From positions 434,001 through 498,000 of the forward strand of contig NZ_WHOA01000241.1 of assembly GCF_013141715.1 (NCBI RefSeq): 64,000 nucleotides of DNA. The letters run 5' to 3'. This stretch comes from Paenibacillus phytorum (GTDB lineage Bacteria; Bacillota; Bacilli; Paenibacillales; NBRC-103111). A program made the position numbers and the translations under genes. Under the pieces are notes generated by a model. That model was not told where the DNA came from, searched no databases, and worked only from the letters and a program-made list of their open reading frames with translations. Of the stretch, positions 25,968 to 34,316 are shown piece by piece; the first letter of the stretch is position 1; every line of letters starts with the position of its first letter.

Positions 25968-26432
25968 GTGTCTCAATGTGATCACAAACATAACGATAAT
26001 GAGCCTCATGCTTTTAAAGTAGAGGAGTTTACAAATACGGAAATGATCGTACGCGAAGATATTTTAACCAAAGCCAAGGAATTGGCTGAATTGTTAACGA
26101 CTTCGAATGAGGTGCAGTTTTATCAAAAGGCTGAGAAGCAAATCGCTACGAATCCTGATATTCAAGTGCTAATTGGTGCGATCAAAAAGAAACAGAAGGA
26201 AGTCGTTGCTTTCGAGACTTTCCAAAATGCTAAAATGATCGAGAAAATTGAGAATGAGATTGAAGTGCTGCAGGATCAATTAGATGAGATTCCGATTGTG
26301 AATGAATTCAAGCAAACACAAGAGGACATCAACTATTTATTGCAGCTTGTTATGTCGGTCATTCGTGATACGATTTCGGATAAAATTAATGTAGAAGCAG
26401 GCGCGGCGGAAGCTCCGACATCTTGCGATTAA
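25968..26432 (+). CDS. ricA: RicA-type YlbF/YmcA-family protein
   Basis: YlbF/YmcA-family helical protein of about 154 residues. RicA (YmcA), RicF and RicT form a complex that assists RNase Y-dependent mRNA maturation and affects sporulation and biofilm formation in B. subtilis. The core family helices are VREDILTKAKELAELLTTS, KAEKQIATNPDIQVLIGAI and EFKQTQEDINYLLQLVMSVI. Cysteines near both ends (SQCDHKHN and TSCD) fit the iron-sulfur ligands reported for the Ric complex. GTG 25968 is chosen, 11 bases after AGGAG; TTG 25935 is an alternative. The position after miaB is conserved. Confidence 0.85.
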   Translation: MSQCDHKHNDNEPHAFKVEEFTNTEMIVREDILTKAKELAELLTTSNEVQFYQKAEKQIATNPDIQVLIGAIKKKQKEVVAFETFQNAKMIEKIENEIEVLQDQLDEIPIVNEFKQTQEDINYLLQLVMSVIRDTISDKINVEAGAAEAPTSCD

Positions 26433-26453
26433 GATAACATCCATTGGGAATTA

Positions 26454-26514
26454 GAAAATCGCCCTCTACTCAGGCTTATCGCTTGAAATGAGTGGCGATT
26501 TTTTCCCAAAAGAT
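26454..26514 (+). terminator. Terminator after ricA
   Basis: AAAATCGCC at 26455-26463 pairs with GGCGATTTT near 26502-26510; CTCA/TGAG extend the stem around a short asymmetric bulge, and six T residues follow. Confidence 0.75.
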
Positions 26515-26581
26515 CAGCTTATGAAATGAGTCTTTCTATCGGAAAGACGGAAGAATAGACTTACTCGAAGGAGACATTGCC

Positions 26582-27316
26582 ATGCTTACAGTTCGTAATT
26601 TAAGTAAAGTATATCCTCCGGACAATGAGGTACTTTCACAAGTGAGCTTTCAAGTAGATGAAGGCGAATTCATTGCGGTTATTGGGAGTAGCGGAAGTGG
26701 GAAAACCACATTATTGCGCTGTATAAGTCATCAAGAGAAATGGACTAGCGGTCAGCTGATTTATAACTCCAATGATATCTCGAAGCCAGGTCCATTCGAA
26801 CGCTTCAAGTTAGGTAGAGATTTCGCATTTCTTGAAGAAAAGCCTGCTTTGAATCGAAATAAAAGCGCTGTCAAAAATGTCATGATGGGTCGTGTCTATC
26901 AAACACCTCTGCGTATTTTGACTGGGATGACTTCAAGAGATGAGCATGTGGACAGCATGGATTATTTGGAAAAAGTGGGTTTGCTTGATAAGGGAGAGAA
27001 GAAGGTTGGTCAGCTAAGCGGCGGTGAGCAGCAGCGCGTTGCTATTGCTAAAGCGCTTATACTAGGACCAAAGGTGCTTGTCGCCGATGAACCTGTGTCT
27101 GGTCTTGATCCGAAATCTACGGAATATATCTTGCAGGATTTGAAATCGCTTTGCAAAGATCGAAATATGAGCGTCATTGCTACTCTACACCAAGTTGAAC
27201 TTGCGGAGAGATTTGCCACACGTATTTGGGGACTTTCTGAAGGTAAAATTGTGCTGGATATTCCGGCAAGGTCGCTCACCATGCGTGAAAAAAAGCTCAT
27301 CTTTGGTGAAGTATGA
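26582..27316 (+). CDS. Orphan ABC transporter ATPase, PhnC/LolD-like
   Basis: ABC ATPase of 244 residues with Walker A GSSGSGKTT, signature LSGGEQQRVAIAKAL, Walker B VLVADEPVSGLD and the H-loop TLHQVELAERF. Similarity in length and in the RFKLGRDFAFLEEK and RILTGMTSRDEH segments is to phosphonate-type PhnC ATPases. No permease or binding protein lies next to it, so its membrane partner is unknown. Its stop overlaps the next ATG (ATGA), coupling it to a low-molecular-weight phosphatase. Confidence 0.82.
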   Translation: MLTVRNLSKVYPPDNEVLSQVSFQVDEGEFIAVIGSSGSGKTTLLRCISHQEKWTSGQLIYNSNDISKPGPFERFKLGRDFAFLEEKPALNRNKSAVKNVMMGRVYQTPLRILTGMTSRDEHVDSMDYLEKVGLLDKGEKKVGQLSGGEQQRVAIAKALILGPKVLVADEPVSGLDPKSTEYILQDLKSLCKDRNMSVIATLHQVELAERFATRIWGLSEGKIVLDIPARSLTMREKKLIFGEV

Positions 27317-27795
27317 TCCAGGTCTTATTCGTTTGCTTAGGAAATATTTGTCGGTCCCCCATGGCTGAAGCGGTTTTTCGTCATCAGGTTAAAGAAGCGG
27401 GTCTCGATGCTGTAATTGCTATTGATTCTGCCGGAACTGGTGACTGGCACATTGGACATCCCCCACATCAAGGCACTCGGGACATATTGGATCAGTATCA
27501 GATTAAACATGAGGGACTAAAAGCAAGGCAAGTTAGGTCCAATGACTTTATTCAATATACATATATCATTGCGATGGATGCGAGCAATGTAACTAATCTG
27601 GCATCGTTTGCACCTGATTTCGTTGAAGGTGAAAAACGAGCTGCTATTCATAAATTGCTGGATTTTTCACCTGATCGCTCCAATAAAGATGTTCCAGACC
27701 CTTATTACACGGGTGATTTTCAAGAGGTGTACGAGATGGTCGATGAGAGCTGCGAACGCTTACTAGCCTTTATCATCGAGAAAGAAAAGCTGTAA
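27313..27795 (+). CDS. Low-molecular-weight protein tyrosine phosphatase
   Basis: LMW-PTP of 160 residues. The catalytic P-loop CLGNICRS (Cys8, Arg14) is at the very N-terminus and the general-acid Asp is in VPDPYYTGDF. Family members dephosphorylate protein tyrosine or arginine residues; YwlE of Bacillus is the arginine phosphatase, while YfkJ is a tyrosine phosphatase. The residue after the first P-loop Cys is Leu rather than the Thr used by YwlE for arginine selectivity, so a tyrosine phosphatase is more likely. It overlaps the upstream ATPase gene by four bases. Confidence 0.88.
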   Translation: MIQVLFVCLGNICRSPMAEAVFRHQVKEAGLDAVIAIDSAGTGDWHIGHPPHQGTRDILDQYQIKHEGLKARQVRSNDFIQYTYIIAMDASNVTNLASFAPDFVEGEKRAAIHKLLDFSPDRSNKDVPDPYYTGDFQEVYEMVDESCERLLAFIIEKEKL

Positions 27796-27813
27796 GATGA
27801 TCTCTTATGAAAT

Positions 27814-27865
27814 AAAAAAAGCAAGGGTGAGAAAAGAAAAAGATTCTTTTCACCCTTGCTTTTTT
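27814..27865. terminator. Bidirectional terminator between convergent genes
   Basis: A long stem (GCAAGGGTGA-GAAAAGAA with TTCTTTT-CACCCTTGC) is flanked by an A-run on the left and a T-run on the right, so it can serve the phosphatase gene on the plus strand and the hypothetical gene on the minus strand. Confidence 0.88.
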
Positions 27866-27879
27866 GTTGTGGAGGAGTT

Positions 27880-28278
27880 CTAAAATATAGTTATACCGAT
27901 GCGCTGCATATATTCAGATATGGCTTTGAGCATACTCGGATGGATGGGAATAATGACATCGGTTGGCCCTATTTCGAACAGCCCGCTGCGGTTATGGACG
28001 GTAGCTGCTTGGACATAAATGCGGAAGTAATCAGAACCAGGTGCTACATGGGTGAATTCTCGATTGGCTGATCGCGAGTTTACGAAGGTGACGGCTTTGA
28101 GAGCTGAATGATCGTATGGAATAATGCTAATTATATGAACCAACTTGAAATAATAATTAATGTGAGGTTTGTGAAGGATCAACTCTTTGGAAGAGACAGT
28201 AAGACCGAAATCCCTCTTTTTATGCGACATTTTCAAGTCGCCCTCAAGTGATTTAATCGGAATGAAATCAGAATTCAT
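27880..28278 (-). CDS. Hypothetical protein
   Basis: A 132-residue protein that I do not recognise. The start is the ATG at 28278, directly behind AAGGAGGG; codons upstream in this frame precede that ribosome site. The sequence is basic and mixed alpha/beta, with HISIIPYDHSALKAVTFVNS and FEIGPTDVIIPIHPSMLKAI as its most ordered parts. No signal peptide or membrane helix is evident. It lies 89 bp downstream of the histidine kinase on the same strand, so it may be cotranscribed with it. Confidence 0.65.
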   Translation of the reverse strand: MNSDFIPIKSLEGDLKMSHKKRDFGLTVSSKELILHKPHINYYFKLVHIISIIPYDHSALKAVTFVNSRSANREFTHVAPGSDYFRIYVQAATVHNRSGLFEIGPTDVIIPIHPSMLKAISEYMQRIGITIF

Positions 28279-28367
28279 AGTAAAGCCCTCCTTACCAGTC
28301 ATGATGATCGCTTGTCTTAACAGAATAGCACAGATCATCAAGTATGTTAATGGAGGGCGCTGGGTGC

Positions 28368-29630
28368 TCACTTTTGCTGAAATAAAATGGAGCATTGCGT
28401 GCCTTGGTTTAAATTGCTGGAGAAGGAGATTTTTCCGTTCATCATTTTGATAATACTCATGACCACGACGAGCCCAAGTCCAGTACCTTGTGCTTTGGTC
28501 GTGTAGAAAGGCTTACCGAGCGAATTTAATTGCTGCTTACTCATTCCAACACCAGTGTCAGAAATAGAAATTTGTACAGCATTAGGCAGCTTACAGGTAC
28601 TTAATGATATTTTACCGCCGTTAGGCATGGACTCAATCGCATTTTTAACAAGATTCATCAAGCATTGGCGCAGCTTTTTGGATTCTCCTAGGATGTAAAG
28701 GGGATCTTCATTTTCATGATTAATATGGATAGCGACCTGGTGATCTGTAGCAAATGGCGTGATGAAACGCAGCATGGCTTCTATCTCTTCTTTGAGTTCT
28801 AATTGTTCCTGTAAGTTAGATGACGGCTTGGCATAGTTTAAGTAATCACCCAGGATGGCGTTTGCTTGATCCACACCCGACAACGCAAGGTCGACATACC
28901 GTTTGTGATCGTTGAAGGATAGCTCTTTCTGATCCAGCAACTGAAGAAAGCCTCTTGTCGATGTGAGAGGATTACGTATTTCATGAGAAATGGTGGCTGC
29001 AAACTGGCCGAGCATTCGATCCTTTTCCAATGCGACAAGTCTCTGTTTGTGAATCTCATGCTTTTTCACAAAAAATTGTAAGTATGTAATCATCCAAAGA
29101 GAGAAAAAGGAAAAAATTACGGTGTATGCAGCATACAAAGTAATAGGAGATTGTATGTTCAGCGTTAATAGCGCATACAATACTTCGTACACGAGCAGCA
29201 TACCCGTTGCATAAGTTAATTTCATCTTAAGTGTAGGTTGATTTGTTATATTTCTGAAGAGCAATCCACCTAATAATAATAAAACAGCACTGCTTATTAG
29301 AGCGGGTTGCCAATAGTAATTCAGCACGACCATACAACCTATGTTAAATAAGGTCCAGGTAATAAAAGCTGGAATAAATCCGATAAACAGAATCACAGCA
29401 ATCAAGCTGATCGGAAACAAATGGAGGGAATAAATTAAGGGATCAATGTCTTCAAATTTCCAGTACAAAAAGATGAGTACGATTAAAACTATTGTGAATA
29501 GAAATCTACGCTGATATTCTTTGTAAATGAAAATAGGGGTAAGAACTAGATGGATTAATATAGCACTCATGATGTAGAAGAGACCATGTAGTTCATTGGA
29601 AATGATTGAATGGAGCAAATGAAATGCCAT
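28368..29630 (-). CDS. Membrane sensor histidine kinase (KinB-like sporulation kinase)
   Basis: A 420-residue kinase. About six membrane helices occupy residues 1-185. A HisKA dimerisation domain follows with the phosphoacceptor in ISHEIRNPLTSTRG (His216), then a HATPase_c domain with NLVKNAIESMPNGG, DTGVGMS and GTGLGLVVVMSIIKMM. No response regulator gene is adjacent. That, and the multi-helix sensor with no large extracellular loop, fits the orphan kinases (KinB type) that feed the Spo0F/Spo0A phosphorelay. The specific role is inferred. Confidence 0.88.
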   Translation of the reverse strand: MAFHLLHSIISNELHGLFYIMSAILIHLVLTPIFIYKEYQRRFLFTIVLIVLIFLYWKFEDIDPLIYSLHLFPISLIAVILFIGFIPAFITWTLFNIGCMVVLNYYWQPALISSAVLLLLGGLLFRNITNQPTLKMKLTYATGMLLVYEVLYALLTLNIQSPITLYAAYTVIFSFFSLWMITYLQFFVKKHEIHKQRLVALEKDRMLGQFAATISHEIRNPLTSTRGFLQLLDQKELSFNDHKRYVDLALSGVDQANAILGDYLNYAKPSSNLQEQLELKEEIEAMLRFITPFATDHQVAIHINHENEDPLYILGESKKLRQCLMNLVKNAIESMPNGGKISLSTCKLPNAVQISISDTGVGMSKQQLNSLGKPFYTTKAQGTGLGLVVVMSIIKMMNGKISFSSNLNQGTQCSILFQQK

Positions 29631-29832
29631 CCTTTCCGATGTACGACAGTATCTTTTTTATTTCTACATTATCTCACAAAAACTGACCTTATCAAGGGAA
29701 ATGGGTCATTTAGAATGCTAAAGATTTGATAAAGACTTATGGTGTTATTCCTATAAACCGCTGTATAATAAAGAAACATGAAGATGCAAGCGTTTACAAT
29801 CTAAGTTGGTTGTCAAACAAGGAGAGATGAGG

Positions 29833-30015
29833 ATGCGGATGCGGTCGTGCTCACAGGTTTGCGGTGTTGTCTTTAATCCGATTGATGATGATTATGTGGA
29901 CGTATGTGAGGATTGTGAGGATGCCGATAAAGATAATTTTGCTCAAGAAGAGAATATAGGGCCGAGAAGTTACTATTTGGGAGGGTGCGGCCTCATTATT
30001 GATTATTTACTATGA
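29833..30015 (+). CDS. Small acidic protein with zinc-ribbon-like cysteines
   Basis: About 60 residues from ATG 29833, eight bases after GGAG; ATG 29827 and 29839 are near alternatives. The N-terminus has two cysteine pairs, CSQVC and CEDC, separated by 17 residues, a spacing suited to a small zinc ribbon, in a strongly acidic context (DDDYVDVCEDCEDADKD). A fifth Cys lies in GGCGLIID near the end. TATAAT at 29764-29769 is a possible -10. It is divergent from the histidine kinase gene. I do not recognise the family. Confidence 0.6.
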   Translation: MRMRSCSQVCGVVFNPIDDDYVDVCEDCEDADKDNFAQEENIGPRSYYLGGCGLIIDYLL

Positions 30016-30129
30016 ATGGACCCTTTTAAAAAAAGGTTGATTACCAGAGATTTCTTGTTACAATGAGAGTAGATTTACTATTCATACTATTCATTATTTA
30101 TGCAGTTCATTTTTGAAAGGAGACCTGGC

Positions 30130-31140
30130 ATGGTAACTTTACCTAAATTGAACGATCTCGGTTTTTTTGAGATTAGACTGGAATCCATCGGTGGGCTCGG
30201 CGCGAATCTAGCGGGTAAGATGCTGGCGGAAGCGGGAGTCGTTGGGGTGGGTTTGAACGGGGTTAGCTTTTCTTCCTATGGTTCAGAAAAGAAAGGATCG
30301 GCAGTGAAAGCACATATAAGGTTTTGTGACATGGATACGAGAATTCGGGATACATCACCGGTCGAACGACCGCATGTTGTGGGTGTTTTTCACGAATCGC
30401 TTTCCAAAACTGTAAACGTTATCAGTGGCATCTATGAAGATAGTACAGTACTTGTAAATTCGACAAAAACACCAGATGAATTGAAGGAAAAGATGAAGCT
30501 CCGGGGCGGTACCATTGCAGTTATCGATGCAATTGGAATCTCATTAGAAGAGAAGAATCGCGTGAATATGGCGATGCTTGGTGCGCTATTCCGGTTGTGT
30601 GATTTCCTTGATCCAGATGTCATGAGAGGCGTTATTCGTAAATCGTTAGAAAAGAAATATCCGCTTGCTGTTGCACCAGCCCTACGAACGTTTGACCGTG
30701 GTTACGATGAAGTTAAGTTCCAAACGTATGCGCTTCCAGAAGGGGAGACGATGCCCGATTTCGTTCGTTTCGATACGCCAGTCCTTGGTTATGAAACACA
30801 GTCCATTGGGGGCGTCATTACGAATCCTGGGAACAGCATTCTGAAAGATTTAAGTATTTCACGTGCGGGGATGATGCCGCATTTCCATGAAGATAAATGT
30901 ATTCACTGTGCCTCCTGCGATAACGTGTGTCCGGATTTCTGTTTCGTTTGGGATGAACTACCCGACAAGAAGGGGCGTCCTCAAATGTTCTTACAGGGGA
31001 TCGACTATCAATACTGCAAAGGTTGTCTTAAATGTGTACAGGCTTGTCCGACCGAAGCGCTCACTAATGAGCGGGAAGAAGATGGTTATGCGGACTTAAA
31101 TCGCATGCCGCATCGATTCAATCTAGCTATAAACTCTTAG
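30130..31140 (+). CDS. 2-oxoacid:ferredoxin oxidoreductase, gamma subunit fused to a 2x4Fe-4S ferredoxin
   Basis: About 336 residues. The gamma domain covers roughly 1-190 (EIRLESIGGLGANLAGKMLA), and a C-terminal delta-type ferredoxin carries two 4Fe-4S motifs (CIHCASCDNVCP and CKGCLKCVQACP). ATG 30130 has GAAAGGAG eight bases upstream. It pairs with the alpha-beta fusion encoded 34 bp downstream, giving a complete four-domain oxidoreductase from two genes. This is a second system distinct from korAB at 21-23.6 kb, which lacks a ferredoxin domain. The substrate (pyruvate, branched-chain or aromatic 2-oxoacid) cannot be read from sequence. Confidence 0.87.
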   Translation: MVTLPKLNDLGFFEIRLESIGGLGANLAGKMLAEAGVVGVGLNGVSFSSYGSEKKGSAVKAHIRFCDMDTRIRDTSPVERPHVVGVFHESLSKTVNVISGIYEDSTVLVNSTKTPDELKEKMKLRGGTIAVIDAIGISLEEKNRVNMAMLGALFRLCDFLDPDVMRGVIRKSLEKKYPLAVAPALRTFDRGYDEVKFQTYALPEGETMPDFVRFDTPVLGYETQSIGGVITNPGNSILKDLSISRAGMMPHFHEDKCIHCASCDNVCPDFCFVWDELPDKKGRPQMFLQGIDYQYCKGCLKCVQACPTEALTNEREEDGYADLNRMPHRFNLAINS

Positions 31141-31174
31141 AGAGAATTTATGGGAGAAGGGTGGAACTACTCGC

Positions 31175-33478
31175 ATGTCCATTGATATCAAAAAGGAATT
31201 AGGGCAAGCCAAGGTCGAGCAGCGCATTGTATATGAATCAGGTAACGAGATGGCGGCTTATGCGGCTCATCAAATTAATTATCATGTTATGGGATACTTT
31301 CCGATATCTCCATCTACGGAGGTTGCGCAATTTCTTGATCTAATGAAGTCCAATGGACAGCATGATATCGTGCTCATTCCAGCAGACGGTGAACATGGTT
31401 CGGCAGGCATTTGTTATGGCGCATCAACTGCTGGCGGCCGCGTATTTAACGCGACAAGCGCCAACGGTTATTTGTACATGTTGGAACAAATGCCGGTACA
31501 ATCTGGGACACGCTTTCCCATGGTGATGAACTTGGTATGCCGCTCCGTATCCGGACCCTTGAATATTCATGGGGATCACTCTGACTTGTACTATGCTTTA
31601 AATACGGGATGGCCGATTGTGATGTGTCGGGACCCGCAAGCGGTCTATGACATGAATATCATAGCTTTAAAGCTAGCTGAAGATCCGGAAGTTCGATTGC
31701 CGGTTTTGGTTGCTTCGGACGGTTATTTCACGTCTCACCAAAAGCGTAGAGTACAAACGTTCGCGCATCGTGAGGATGTGCATGCTTTCGTAGGTGAGAA
31801 GCCACAGGGCTTCCCGGATACGCTGGATCGTGATAATCCGATCACCGTAGGTCCTTATATGAATGAGCCGGATTATATTAATAACTGCTACCAGCAGTCC
31901 ATGGCCATGTACAACGCTGAAGGTGTTTATGATCGTATACGGCAGGAATACGCTGAGTTGACAGGCCGTGATTATCCGATTCTTGAGCTATATCGGATGG
32001 AGGACGCGGAAGTCGCCGTGTTCTTGATGAATTCGGCTTCCGAAATCATCAAGGACGTCGTCGACCAACTCCGCGAGAAGGGCATTAAAGCCGGATCGAT
32101 CGCGCCAAACATCATCCGTCCATTCCCAGCAAAGCAGATTGCTGAAGCTTTGCAGAATGTGAAGGCGATCACCGTTGGCGATCGCGCGGATTCCTATGGC
32201 GGCCATGGCGGCAATATGGTCAACGAAATTAAAGCGGCGCTGTTCACACATGGGAACAGAGATACGCTTGTCATAAGCCGAATCTACGGCTTAGGTGGCA
32301 AGGACTTTTATGCCGAAGACGGGCATAGTTTGTTCCAATTTGCCATTGACGCTGTACAAAGCGGCAAGGTGGAAGTTCCCTTCGATTACTACGGCCACAC
32401 GCCAGGTGATCCTTCGAAAGCGCCGAAGCGGGTGTTGACGCCGATGAAGTATGAGGATTTGAAGACGGGACTCATCACGGTAACGCCGGATGAGAACACG
32501 GGCAAGCTGAATGTGCGTATCCCGCCTTTACGTGCATTGACGAAGAAACCGAAGCGTATTGCTCCGGGGCATGGCGCATGTCCAGGCTGCGGCATTTTCT
32601 CCGGCTTGGAGCTGTTTTTCAAAGGGATTGAAGGCGATATTGTCTCGATCTTCCATACAGGCTGTGCGATGGTTGTAACGACGGGTTATCCGTATTCGGC
32701 TCACAAAGCGACATATATTCATAACCTGTTCCAGAACGGCGCAGCGACCCTCTCAGGAGTTGTGGAGATGTTCTGGGAGCGCAAGCGTCGTGGCGAACTC
32801 GACCATTTGGGTCTGAAGGACGATTTCACCTTCGTGATGATCACTGGTGATGGCGGAATGGATATTGGGATGGGGCCCGCGATCGGAGCGGCTTTGCGCA
32901 ATCATAAAATGATTATTCTCGAGTACGATAACGAGGGATATATGAACACGGGTGCTCAGTTGTCTTATTCGACGCCAATGGGTCATCGTACATCGACTTC
33001 GAACGTTGGGAAGCATCAAGGTGGTAAAGTGTTCCATCACAAGGATACAGCCCAAATTATGGCCGCTACCCATATTCCATATGTATTTACGGGGTCGGAA
33101 GCGTATCCGCAGGATCTTGTGAAGAAGGCCGCGAAAGCACAATGGTACGCCCAAAATGAGGGCTTGGTGTATGGGAAAATTCTCATTGCCTGTCCATTGA
33201 ACTGGCTGTCAGATGACCAGGAAGGCTCCAATATCGTCGGAGCTGCAGTAGATTCCTGCTTCTTCCCGCTCTATGAAGTGGAGCACGGGGTTACGTCCAT
33301 CACGTATAATCCGGAGGATAAGAGCAAGAAGATTCCACTATCGGATTGGCTCAAGACGATGGGGAAAACGAAGCATATGACGAAGCCTGAATATGAGGGT
33401 TCCCTGAAATCGTTCGAAACGGAAGTCGAACGTCGTTGGAATATGTTAAAAGCCAAACATGAGAATGCTTATTTATAA
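31175..33478 (+). CDS. 2-oxoacid:ferredoxin oxidoreductase, alpha-beta fusion subunit
   Basis: A 767-residue fusion. The alpha domain begins near residue 20 (INYHVMGYFPISPSTEVAQF) with domain II following (FLMNSASEIIKDVVDQL). The TPP-binding beta domain begins near 465 (GHGACPGCGIFSGLELFF, HTGCAMVVTT) with the TPP motif TGDGGMDIGMGPAIGAALRN then YDNEGYMNTG. The region coding for the beta half uses more G and C in third positions than its neighbours. Gene order and spacing make it one operon with the gamma-ferredoxin gene. Aerobic spore formers usually rely on pyruvate dehydrogenase, so a second ferredoxin-linked enzyme suggests use under low oxygen or in sporulation; that is inference. Confidence 0.88.
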   Translation: MSIDIKKELGQAKVEQRIVYESGNEMAAYAAHQINYHVMGYFPISPSTEVAQFLDLMKSNGQHDIVLIPADGEHGSAGICYGASTAGGRVFNATSANGYLYMLEQMPVQSGTRFPMVMNLVCRSVSGPLNIHGDHSDLYYALNTGWPIVMCRDPQAVYDMNIIALKLAEDPEVRLPVLVASDGYFTSHQKRRVQTFAHREDVHAFVGEKPQGFPDTLDRDNPITVGPYMNEPDYINNCYQQSMAMYNAEGVYDRIRQEYAELTGRDYPILELYRMEDAEVAVFLMNSASEIIKDVVDQLREKGIKAGSIAPNIIRPFPAKQIAEALQNVKAITVGDRADSYGGHGGNMVNEIKAALFTHGNRDTLVISRIYGLGGKDFYAEDGHSLFQFAIDAVQSGKVEVPFDYYGHTPGDPSKAPKRVLTPMKYEDLKTGLITVTPDENTGKLNVRIPPLRALTKKPKRIAPGHGACPGCGIFSGLELFFKGIEGDIVSIFHTGCAMVVTTGYPYSAHKATYIHNLFQNGAATLSGVVEMFWERKRRGELDHLGLKDDFTFVMITGDGGMDIGMGPAIGAALRNHKMIILEYDNEGYMNTGAQLSYSTPMGHRTSTSNVGKHQGGKVFHHKDTAQIMAATHIPYVFTGSEAYPQDLVKKAAKAQWYAQNEGLVYGKILIACPLNWLSDDQEGSNIVGAAVDSCFFPLYEVEHGVTSITYNPEDKSKKIPLSDWLKTMGKTKHMTKPEYEGSLKSFETEVERRWNMLKAKHENAYL

Positions 33479-33610
33479 GTCGTCATCATGAGAAAACCTT
33501 TATCGAGGCCATTCAAAGATGAGCGACCGCGTTTAGATGTAGGTTTTATCGTCAATAACAAAGCGGTTTTCGGAAACCGAAAACTTATACTTTCTTATGT
33601 GGAAAAAATG

Positions 33611-33646
33611 AAGGCACATTCACCTATGTGGTGAACGTGCCTTTTT
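33611..33646 (+). terminator. Terminator after the oxidoreductase operon
   Basis: AAGGCAC-a-TTCACC pairs with GGTGAA-c-GTGCCTT around TATGT, with one internal mismatch, followed by TTTT. Confidence 0.82.
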
Positions 33647-33662
33647 ATCGGAGGAATGAAAG

Positions 33663-33956
33663 ATGCCCTATGTGTTGCAGCACAAAATATCGCAGCAGAT
33701 TTTCACATGTACACTTGTCAATCACTACGGTTTAGCTTATTATGGTGTTAAATTTTGGCCGGATTTAGAGGAGGCTGAGCAGGAATATCCTGCTTTTCTA
33801 CACAACATGGGGGGAATGGAGTCGGATGCTTGGCAAGTGACTGAGCTCGAGGAAGGGGAAATGAAGCTCTGCAATGTGAAGTTGAAAAATGACCCTAATT
33901 TGCAAGTGTTTTGGCCTCTTACACGAAAACCGGAAGTCCGTAAACTGGAAAAATAA
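33663..33956 (+). CDS. Hypothetical protein
   Basis: A 97-residue protein that I do not recognise. GGAGGAATGAAAG precedes ATG 33663. The composition is rich in aromatic and acidic residues (YYGVKFWPDLEEAEQEYPAF, WQVTELEEGEMKLCNVKL), with no membrane helix. It stands alone between the oxidoreductase terminator and the riboswitch leader. Confidence 0.65.
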   Translation: MPYVLQHKISQQIFTCTLVNHYGLAYYGVKFWPDLEEAEQEYPAFLHNMGGMESDAWQVTELEEGEMKLCNVKLKNDPNLQVFWPLTRKPEVRKLEK

Positions 33957-34042
33957 ACCGTAGCGTCAATAGGTACGCAGCCACTATGAGTTCGACGAGA
34001 AACGCAACCTTTCGCCTATATTCGTGAAGAACCCCCTCAAAC

Positions 34043-34048
34043 TATAAT
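34043..34048 (+). promoter_or_regulatory. Candidate -10 element of the riboswitch transcript
   Basis: TATAAT lies about 40 bp before the aptamer. No convincing -35 hexamer is seen at the matching distance, so an activator or a non-sigma-A form is possible. Confidence 0.45.
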
Positions 34049-34083
34049 AAGGATGCGGTAGAAAAAATTAACATCACAACGTA

Positions 34084-34172
34084 ATGGCATACCGAGCGAA
34101 AGTTTGGGACGCAAAGCTATAGGGGCTCTCGTGCCAAAGGTACAGTGCTAGCCAGCTGCCGAATGCGATGGG
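34084..34172 (+). ncRNA. Cyclic di-GMP-I (GEMM) riboswitch aptamer
   Basis: All core elements of the c-di-GMP-I aptamer are visible in order: GGCATACC, a stem capped by a GAAA tetraloop (CGAAAG), the invariant GGGACGCAAAGC, GCTATAGGGG, a variable stem, then GCTAGCCAGCTGCCG. It is followed at once by an intrinsic terminator and the gene for an exported peptidoglycan peptidase. Whether ligand turns the gene on or off cannot be stated from sequence alone. Confidence 0.9.
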
Positions 34173-34173
34173 A

Positions 34174-34240
34174 CCCCTCTACAAGAAAAGGATGACCCTG
34201 CTGAGGAAAACGGGCCATCCTTTTTACGATGTAGAGGAGG
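34174..34240 (+). terminator. Riboswitch expression platform: terminator nested in an RBS-pairing stem
   Basis: AAAAGGATG at 34186-34194 pairs with CATCCTTTT at 34216-34224, ending in a T-run. Outside it, CCTCTAC at 34176-34182 is complementary to GTAGAGG at 34231-34237, next to a GAGGAGGTGA ribosome-like site. The CCCCTCTAC strand directly follows the aptamer, so it could be the switching sequence. Confidence 0.7.
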
Positions 34241-34316
34241 TGACAGGTTCAAATTATCCATTTCGTCAGTGAATCAGATACATCTAGAGCGATATCAACC
34301 TATGGAGGAAGACACG

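Noticed and set aside
33488..33634. Short plus-strand frame of about 48 codons between the oxidoreductase operon and its terminator
   Set aside because: It has no ribosome site and its end overlaps the terminator hairpin; the composition does not resemble a protein.
34084..34172. Cyclic di-AMP (ydaO) riboswitch, which often controls wall hydrolases
   Set aside because: The conserved blocks present (GGGACGCAAAGC and AGCCAGCTGCCG) are those of the c-di-GMP-I aptamer; ydaO blocks are absent.
34241..34273. Possible ten-codon leader peptide after GAGGAGGTGA in the c-di-GMP riboswitch leader
   Set aside because: The GTG overlaps the ribosome-like site itself, and no codon bias or attenuator logic supports it; the GAGGAGG is instead discussed as part of a pairing stem.
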